From an uncultured Actinomycetes bacterium (GTDB taxonomy: Bacteria; Actinomycetota; Actinomycetes; Nanopelagicales; Nanopelagicaceae): 64,000 nucleotides of DNA. Shown in pieces: positions 58,805 to 64,000 of this stretch. The stretch spans positions 1-64,000 of the forward strand of contig CAIKKN010000001.1 of the NCBI GenBank assembly GCA_903827945.1, written 5' to 3'. Each line of letters begins with the position of its first letter. The first letter of the stretch is position 1. The notes under the pieces are model-generated. The model saw nothing but the letters and a program-made list of their open reading frames with translations, made no database searches and was not told the origin of the DNA. The translations under genes and the position numbers were made by a program.

Positions 58805-59787
58805 CTAAGCTCCTTGCGCATTACAAGTGCCGTGAGTCCCGGGCCGTAATAATCCTTACGAGTTGTCAGCGGATAAAAACCATTTGACGTATAGAGAGGC
58901 TCGGCCGCTTCATTACCAACCCGGACTTCAAGCATCATTGCTTCGACTTTCTTGTTGCGAGCCCAATCAATAAGCCGTTTTAAAAACTCTCGCCCGATAC
59001 CCTGGCGGCGAAGGGTAGGGTCAACAGTTATCGTCAGGATATCTGCGACATCTCCTGCAATCATTACCCCGCAATAACCGACGACTACACCTGCTTTTTC
59101 CGCCACCAGGTAATGGCGGTCAGCGCTAGCAAGTTCTTCCTTGAATTGGGCCGCGCTCCAAGGATCCTCACCTGCATAAATCAACTTTTCAAGTGAAGCG
59201 ACTATCACAACGTCCATCGCGTTCATTGGCCTGAAAGTAACTCCGACTGGTGCTGGATATGCATCCGGGCGACGTACATATATTGGCTCGCGAATATCGC
59301 CTGAGATTCTGGGCATGAATTTGGCGCAAGGATAAATATCTCCCTCTTTGTAAATTGGAGAAGTAAAGCGTTCAATAACTTGGCGAAGAGCAACCTGAGG
59401 TTCGTTAACGCGCTCACCACGAAGGTAGTGCGCCCAGAAAAATTCTTTTCGTCTCGCATCGATTGCAACAATGAAATCTTCTGCGTCAACCTGCGCTGCC
59501 ATCGAATCAAGTGAGCAAACTCCTCGCCATGGAATATTTCTAGCAAAAGCGAAAGATTGTCCGAAAACAATTCCAACTCGCAAGCCGGTGAATGGACCTG
59601 GGCCCATACCAATAACTACCTCATCAATTTCATTCTCAACTTCCAGCAATTGCGAAACTAAACGAGGTAAAACTTCACCGTGCGCGATTGGATCATCATG
59701 GTGCAGTTCTAGAAGTACTTCTCCATTTTTTACTAATGCGACAGTTGTCCGTGAAGTCGCTGTATCAATTGCCAGCGACGTTGTCAT
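58801..59787 (-). CDS. tsaB: TsaB-RimI fusion: t6A scaffold protein plus N-acetyltransferase
   Basis: This 328-residue protein joins two enzymes usually encoded separately. Residues 1-178 are Tsa[17 protein letters not shown] and the hallmark [13 protein letters not shown] (60-72), ending in [11 protein letters not shown] (168-178). Residues 184-328 are a GNAT domain of RimI type: FRPMNAMDV, the acetyl-CoA loop RRQGIGREF (260-268) and EPLYTSNGF (296-304) with the usual catalytic Tyr. TsaB partners TsaD in t6A synthesis; RimI acetylates the N terminus of ribosomal protein bS18 and others. In mycobacteria the two genes are adjacent, so fusion is a simple step. Start and stop overlap tsaE and tsaD by 4 nt. 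Confidence 0.93.
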   Translation of the reverse strand: MTTSLAIDTATSRTTVALVKNGEVLLELHHDDPIAHGEVLPRLVSQLLEVENEIDEVVIGMGPGPFTGLRVGIVFGQSFAFARNIPWRGVCSLDSMAAQVDAEDFIVAIDARRKEFFWAHYLRGERVNEPQVALRQVIERFTSPIYKEGDIYPCAKFMPRISGDIREPIYVRRPDAYPAPVGVTFRPMNAMDVVIVASLEKLIYAGEDPWSAAQFKEELASADRHYLVAEKAGVVVGYCGVMIAGDVADILTITVDPTLRRQGIGREFLKRLIDWARNKKVEAMMLEVRVGNEAAEPLYTSNGFYPLTTRKDYYGPGLTALVMRKELR

Positions 59788-60236
59788 AGTTTAAATCCCA
59801 ACCAACGAGGACCATGACCAACAGCTGTCAATATTCTTTGATCATCCTCGCTCCCAAATTCAAGCTTTACTTCCAAATACTCATCTGCGATTCTCTCAAC
59901 GAATCCATCGCCCCACTCGATCACTGTTATTGCGTTACTTGTCTGACTTTCTAAATCTAAATCATCAAAGAGCGCCCAGGGCTCTCCAACCAATCGATAA
60001 GCATCTACGTGAATCAGTGGAGTTGTGCCGGGATAAATACGCGAAATAACAAAGGTCGGTGAAGTGACGCCAGTGATTCCAAGTGCGCCGGCTATTCCCT
60101 GAACAAGGCTTGTTTTTCCAGCGCCAAGAGTTCCATTCAAAAGAAGGATGTCTCCAGGCTTTAATTGCTCGCCCAGGGTCTTGCCAAATGAGTGCATTTC
60201 CTCGAGGGAATTCACAATCACGGGAAGTGTGGGCAC
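59784..60236 (-). CDS. tsaE: tRNA threonylcarbamoyladenosine biosynthesis ATPase TsaE
   Basis: This 150-residue P-loop ATPase drives turnover of the TsaB-TsaD complex. Walker A GTLGAGKT is at residues 35-42, followed by TSPTFVISRIYPG (about 60) and HVDAYRL (about 76), the TsaE signature. GTG 60236 is supported by TAACCT 6 nt upstream. The gene heads the coupled run tsaE-tsaB/rimI-tsaD, just downstream of a terminator. Confidence 0.95.
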   Translation of the reverse strand: MPTLPVIVNSLEEMHSFGKTLGEQLKPGDILLLNGTLGAGKTSLVQGIAGALGITGVTSPTFVISRIYPGTTPLIHVDAYRLVGEPWALFDDLDLESQTSNAITVIEWGDGFVERIADEYLEVKLEFGSEDDQRILTAVGHGPRWLGFKL

Positions 60237-60242
60237 GAAGCA

Positions 60243-60248
60243 AGGTTA
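60243..60248 (-). promoter_or_regulatory. Putative leaderless -10 box of the tsaE operon
   Basis: TAACCT, then TGCTTC (6 nt), then GTG 60236, placed right after the terminator of the upstream hydrolase gene. Confidence 0.5.
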
Positions 60249-60260
60249 CTCGGTACATGA

Positions 60261-60290
60261 AAAAGGGCCCCAGTTGCCTGGAGCCCTTTT
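60261..60290 (-). terminator. Intrinsic terminator of the binding protein-hydrolase transcript
   Basis: AAAAGGGC (60261-60268) pairs with GCCCTTTT (60283-60290), and CCAG with CTGG inside, with a TTGC loop and one mismatch. Read on the minus strand, the T run follows the stem. It lies 20 nt after the hydrolase stop. A-tract symmetry would also permit plus-strand use. Confidence 0.9.
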
Positions 60291-60309
60291 CCTACCTACA
60301 AGTTATTTC

Positions 60310-61914
60310 TTAGTCCTCCTGGAAGAACTTTGGAAGTGCTGGTTGGAACTTCGCATCCACAATCGAGCCGCCCATTCTGCGAGCTGCGGTCTTGATTGTC
60401 TGAGGATTTGGAAGTGCTCCTTTTACTGCAGATGCCGCCAACAAATCGGCAACACCAATATATTGCTTTGCAGTAAATGTGCAGTGATTTGTTCCATTTG
60501 CACGCGGTCCTGAAGTATCAGGTGCCCCTGCGGCCGTGAACTTCGTGTAGTGCGCTGGAGTCACACCCCAAATAGATGCAAGTGCGCTAGCAGGGCGCTT
60601 TTGCTTAGCCTTTGCTGCTGCTGCTTTTGCGGCTTCATATTGAGCTGCGTACTGATTTGCAACCCACTGTGATCCACCTGCAGGTGTAATTGGATCAGCT
60701 ACCCCAACCATTGTGATGGTTGGAACATTGATTTTTCCTTGGATTGTTGCAAGCGCACGCATCTTGGCAACTGATACTGGATCAGCAGATACACGTGGGG
60801 CTGCTGCAAGATAGGCAAGCATTCCACCGGTTGCAGTCGCACCTGAAAGTCCAGAGCTAAAAATAGCCTTTTCACTTTCAACGCGAGCAGCGTAATCAGT
60901 CTTTGTATTATCAAAGATTGTTCCGCCCGCTTGCAACTCAACATCTGCAGTAGCTAGTACTCCGAGGACCGCAGCACTTGCTCCATTTTCAAGGACTGCC
61001 AATGCTGGTGAACCAGCAAGAGCAAAGTTTGTGTAAGCAGATGAGTTCGGTGAACCAGGTCCGGTTGTTCCATCAAAGTGATCACTTTGAGTTGGGATTC
61101 CAGCCATCAAGCCCACGAGAAGAAGCGCAGAACGTGGTGGGATTGTCCCCAACATTGCCTTTACAGGCGCAGGAGTTGTCGATGGCCACTCGCCGGTCGC
61201 AATCGAAACTTGAAGAGCCTTCAAAAGCCCAACAACTCGACCAAGGTCTTGCATCGACTCTGTAACGCTCTTGTAGTTTCCACCTTGAATTGATGGATCA
61301 AAGAATGTCTTTAGACCCCAGAGGAAATCTCCAGCCATTGTCAGTTCAGCTTCGATTGGGCTAGCCAAACAAAGTGGAGCCGCAGCTGAAATGAGTTCTG
61401 GGTGCTTCTCAGCAAGTACTTGAGTGATAAATCCACCAAGTGATTCACCCCAAGCAACAACGTGCGTCGTTGCAGGGAATTGCGTCTTGAAGGTAGAAAT
61501 TAATTCGACATCGGTTGCTACGCCAGAATCAGCATTCCAACCTTGACGCGCGAAACCGGAGCCAAATACTGCATAGCCATGGCTCAACAAATACTTAATT
61601 ACTGCCGTGTCTTTAGCGTCGCCCACTAAAGGACCAGGCTGTGGTGTATTTACAACGGCTGGGTAACCAAATCCTGTTGGAAGAGGCACGTTGTAGCGAT
61701 ATCCATGTGAATACAAAAATGCTGTTCCATTGAAATTGCCTGGAACTTGCATTACATATGGAGCGCCATCACTCGTTGCACCTTGGCAAGAAGTAACAGG
61801 TCCGACTGCGCACGCAGGAGCTGCTTGTGCGATCGATGGAGTGAGATTAATTGCGAATGAAGCGAGAGCAACTGCCCCTACTACTGCAATCTTCTTAGAG
61901 AGTGAAGTTTTCAT
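60310..61914 (-). CDS. Secreted alpha/beta hydrolase of unknown substrate
   Basis: This 534-residue exported protein has a signal peptide with cleavage near AQA-AP (residues 29-32). The alpha/beta hydrolase core shows the oxyanion region YSHGYR (68-73), the nucleophile elbow GESLGG (Ser 158), an acid candidate in GVADPITP and a histidine in NGTNHC near 485. A long helical cap lies between the nucleophile and the acid. An Ala/Lys-rich stretch (YEAAKAAAAKAKQKRP) precedes the His. It starts one base inside the stop of the amino-acid-type binding protein gene (TAATG), so the two are translationally coupled. Peptide, ester or polyester hydrolysis are all possible; I do not recognise the subfamily. 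Confidence 0.78.
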   Translation of the reverse strand: MKTSLSKKIAVVGAVALASFAINLTPSIAQAAPACAVGPVTSCQGATSDGAPYVMQVPGNFNGTAFLYSHGYRYNVPLPTGFGYPAVVNTPQPGPLVGDAKDTAVIKYLLSHGYAVFGSGFARQGWNADSGVATDVELISTFKTQFPATTHVVAWGESLGGFITQVLAEKHPELISAAAPLCLASPIEAELTMAGDFLWGLKTFFDPSIQGGNYKSVTESMQDLGRVVGLLKALQVSIATGEWPSTTPAPVKAMLGTIPPRSALLLVGLMAGIPTQSDHFDGTTGPGSPNSSAYTNFALAGSPALAVLENGASAAVLGVLATADVELQAGGTIFDNTKTDYAARVESEKAIFSSGLSGATATGGMLAYLAAAPRVSADPVSVAKMRALATIQGKINVPTITMVGVADPITPAGGSQWVANQYAAQYEAAKAAAAKAKQKRPASALASIWGVTPAHYTKFTAAGAPDTSGPRANGTNHCTFTAKQYIGVADLLAASAVKGALPNPQTIKTAARRMGGSIVDAKFQPALPKFFQED

Positions 61915-63233
61915 TAGTTTGTTGGCAATCCCTTCGCTGGCATCGCTGGACGAGTGATCGTAGATTTCACGACTGCGCCCTTAGATGAATCTGTTGTGTA
62001 CAAGACATATTTGCCTGCACCATCGACTGGAGTTTGAGATCCATCGGCGGCTAAGCGACCAAACCAATATCCGTTGTAACCGGCATGGCTTGTCTTTGAC
62101 CAACCCAATGGAGCAAAGCCTGCGCTTGCAAAGGTTGAGCCTTGTGAATTAAGAGCAGCCATCAATTTCGCACGAGTTGGAGTTGCACCAGCTGCACGAA
62201 GGGCCTGTACAGCGAGCATGCCGGCATTCATACCAACGAGAACGTTGTTATCAAATGTTGCACCCTTGTTGTATTGAGCATTGATCTCTTGGAATTGCTT
62301 TACATATTCATCAGCTGAATCACTTGGTGATGGCAAGAATGAAGCTGCAATTGCGCCGTTCAAGAGTGGCATAGCTGTAGGTGCAACTGCCTTAATTGTT
62401 GTTGGATCTGCTCCAACTGAACCAAGAATCCATTGCAACTTTCCAGCAAGCCCTGCTTTATATGCTCCGCCAAGGGCTGCAGCAGATGCACTTGTAACAC
62501 CAAAGACAACAACGGTGTCTGCGCCAGATGCAACGATGCTTGTGATCCACTTACCAACAACTGTTGGATCAGCTTGTGATCCTGAAGCGTAAGGAATCTT
62601 GACAGCAAATGAAGTACCGACCTGGGCAAAGCCAGAAAGTGCGTCGATTCCAAAGTCATCATCCTGATAAAGGAGCGCTACTTTCTTGCCAGGGAGTTTA
62701 TCGGCAAGGTATCCACCAATTGCCTTAGCTTCCATGAAGTAAGAAGGGAAAAGTGCATACGTTGTTGGATACTTCTTTACGTTTGCGAATCCGCTAAATC
62801 CTGTGTTCACGAATAAGCGTGGAACGCCTTTATCGTTAACAAATTTTGTGGTTGCTTCGTTGTTGGCTGTACCAAGTGTTCCAACAAGAGCAAAAACTTT
62901 ATCTTTCAAAATCAAATCGTTGGTCACTGACTTTGCAAGAATTGGGCTGTAAGCGTCATCTTTAATGACGAGTTGGATCTTACGACCATTAACTCCACCA
63001 TTATCGTTAACGTAATCAAAATAAGCCTTCATGCCATAAGGCACCTTGTTGTAGCCAGGAGCAGCTGCGCCAGTAAGTGGAACAGTGATTCCAAGTTTGA
63101 TTGTTGTTGACGTTACTCCTGTTTCAGAACGAGGAGAAAACGCTTGCGCTGGTAGCGCGCTAACAGCGAGAGCCGCGACAGCAGCAATTGCTACTGTAAA
63201 CGCTCCACGCTTCGTGCTTCGATGAACGAGCAT
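61914..63233 (-). CDS. Branched-chain amino-acid-type ABC transporter substrate-binding protein
   Basis: This 439-residue type I binding protein (LivJ/Peripla_BP_6 family) has an exported N terminus with a cleavage site after PAQA (about residue 31) and a mature start TIKLGITVPLTGAAAPG. FLPSPSD and later GWSKTSHAGYNGYWFGRL are in the C lobe. There is no lipobox cysteine, which is unexpected for a Gram-positive ABC binding protein. It lies downstream of a LivM-type permease gene, and a coupled hydrolase gene follows. The family binds amino acids, amides, aromatic acids or urea; the ligand here is unknown. GGAAGGAA precedes ATG 63233. Confidence 0.9.
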   Translation of the reverse strand: MLVHRSTKRGAFTVAIAAVAALAVSALPAQAFSPRSETGVTSTTIKLGITVPLTGAAAPGYNKVPYGMKAYFDYVNDNGGVNGRKIQLVIKDDAYSPILAKSVTNDLILKDKVFALVGTLGTANNEATTKFVNDKGVPRLFVNTGFSGFANVKKYPTTYALFPSYFMEAKAIGGYLADKLPGKKVALLYQDDDFGIDALSGFAQVGTSFAVKIPYASGSQADPTVVGKWITSIVASGADTVVVFGVTSASAAALGGAYKAGLAGKLQWILGSVGADPTTIKAVAPTAMPLLNGAIAASFLPSPSDSADEYVKQFQEINAQYNKGATFDNNVLVGMNAGMLAVQALRAAGATPTRAKLMAALNSQGSTFASAGFAPLGWSKTSHAGYNGYWFGRLAADGSQTPVDGAGKYVLYTTDSSKGAVVKSTITRPAMPAKGLPTN

Positions 63234-63283
63234 GTTGTTCCTTCCAGATATTAATTGAGAGGGTTATCTGTATAGATTTCTAT

Positions 63284-64000
63284 TTAGTTATTAGCTTTCT
63301 TACGTTTGTGAAGTTTAGGTCCGTTCGGTGCAAAAATCACCGTAAGAATCAACAACACGCTTGTAATCAAGCCTGGTAAATTCGCTGAAATCTTCTCCGA
63401 GCCTCCCAGATGCGTAGCTACTGCATCCGTGAACTCGGGAATTACAACGAGCACCACTGCTCCGACAATGCTACCCGCGAGGTTAGTAACCCCCGCAAGC
63501 ACCGCACCCGTAACAATTGTGAATGAGAGTGTTAGCGTAAAGGCCATCGGGGCAACAAGGCCTAAAAGCATCGCTAAAAGCGCTCCTGCCAAGCCTGCCA
63601 ACGCCGAACTAACGGTGAATGCCAAAACTTTAGATCTTCCAATATTGATACCGCTCAAGGCTGCTGCGCTCGGATTTCCGCGTACTGCTCGCCATGTTCT
63701 ACCGAAGCGACTTTGTAACAAATTCTTTATAAACCAAATAGTTGCCAAAGCGCAGACCACACTGACCCAAAAGAACCATTTGTATTGGGTGAAGTCTCCG
63801 CCAGTTTTATTTGCAATCCACTTTGGGGCTTCACCGATATCAAATGACAAACCTTGTTCCCCTCCAAGAATATGGAATTGGTTTGCAAGTGATGGAAGTC
63901 CGACAGCAAGTGCCAGTGTTGTTCCCGCTAAGTATGGTCCCGATAACCTGGCAGCTGCCATACCTAAAATAAAACCGCCCAAAGCCGCCGCAAGAGCGCC
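63284..64000 (-). CDS. Branched-chain amino-acid-type ABC permease LivM (5' end outside window)
   Basis: At least 238 residues are visible; the frame is open through the right edge of the window, so the N-terminal part is missing. It shows several membrane helices and the family motif LQSRFGRTWRAVRGNPSAAALSGINIGRSKVLAF (positions about 90-123 from ATG 63982), which contains the EAA-like loop contacting the ATPase, and then the Ala/Gly-rich helices. A short basic tail KLHKRKKANN closes it. It is followed after 50 nt by the binding protein gene. Other transporter subunits probably lie beyond the window. Confidence 0.92.
   Translation of the reverse strand, partial: GALAAALGGFILGMAAARLSGPYLAGTTLALAVGLPSLANQFHILGGEQGLSFDIGEAPKWIANKTGGDFTQYKWFFWVSVVCALATIWFIKNLLQSRFGRTWRAVRGNPSAAALSGINIGRSKVLAFTVSSALAGLAGALLAMLLGLVAPMAFTLTLSFTIVTGAVLAGVTNLAGSIVGAVVLVVIPEFTDAVATHLGGSEKISANLPGLITSVLLILTVIFAPNGPKLHKRKKANN

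Overview
The window looks like chromosome from a streamlined, fairly low-GC actinobacterium. The gene order is actinobacterial throughout: mfd/mazG/eno/ftsB/DUF501/ppx; pmt/rsmI/metG/tatD/ksgA/ispE/glmU/prs/rplY/pth; birA/accD/accE/maf/accA; pcrA/sucCD/DUF6350/purN/purH; tsaE/tsaB/tsaD/groES/groEL/guaB/guaB3/guaA. Base composition is moderate (mid-40s % GC by eye, not computed). Genes are tightly packed, and there are no mobile elements, phage genes, CRISPR arrays or rRNA genes. A freshwater acI-type (Nanopelagicales-like) lineage fits best, but this is inference from composition and synteny; no 16S or other taxonomic marker was checked.

Layout. 1-6.1 kb: unassigned edge, tRNA-Leu, TRIC-type channel, uracil-DNA glycosylase, exopolyphosphatase, DUF501, FtsB-like divisome protein, enolase, MazG and a SurA-like lipoprotein. 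6.1-12.4 kb: Mfd, then PEP carboxylase on the other strand. 12.4-22 kb: a long minus-strand run for translation, nucleotide precursor, wall and isoprenoid functions (pth, rplY, tetR, prs, glmU, tRNA-Gln, ispE, ksgA, tatD, metG, rsmI). 22-26 kb: protein mannosyltransferase and a Glp/RimJ/GLPR-type cell-division locus beside 5-formyl-THF cyclo-ligase. 26-35 kb: acyl-CoA dehydrogenase, BirA, the biotin-dependent acyl-CoA carboxylase set with Maf, and nucleoside/sugar-phosphate salvage (pnp, phosphomutase). 35-39 kb: BMP-family binding protein, trpS, CorC-like CBS protein, sugar ABC ATPase. 39-48 kb: icd, mdh, DUF3017, folD, purH, purN, DUF6350, sucD, sucC. 48-57.7 kb: pcrA, PIG-L deacetylase, cyclophilin, guaA, guaB3, guaB, groEL, groES. 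57.8-64 kb: the t6A-modification genes tsaD, tsaB-rimI (fused) and tsaE, a secreted hydrolase, and a branched-chain amino-acid-type ABC binding protein and permease.

How the genes connect. Several TCA steps sit close together (icd, mdh, sucCD), with anaplerosis from PEP carboxylase and folate/purine supply from folD, purN, purH, guaB, guaA and prs. BirA charges the carboxylase encoded next to it. TsaD/TsaB/TsaE make t6A on ANN-decoding tRNAs.

Main points of interest. (1) The MoeA/gephyrin homologue at 24717-25631 has lost all of domain II and its catalytic loops but keeps the RimJ-GLPR neighbourhood, which suggests a division scaffold rather than a cofactor enzyme. (2) GuaB (54520-55644) lacks the CBS/Bateman regulatory module while keeping its catalytic cysteine. 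(3) Thirteen genes share the pattern TANNNT-6 or 7 nt-ATG/GTG, the signature of leaderless transcription, and this fixes many start codons. (4) A perfect 9-bp inverted repeat buries the sucC ribosome binding site. (5) The tRNA-Leu(UAA) has a short, class-I-length variable region. No wholly new multi-gene defence or metabolic system was seen.
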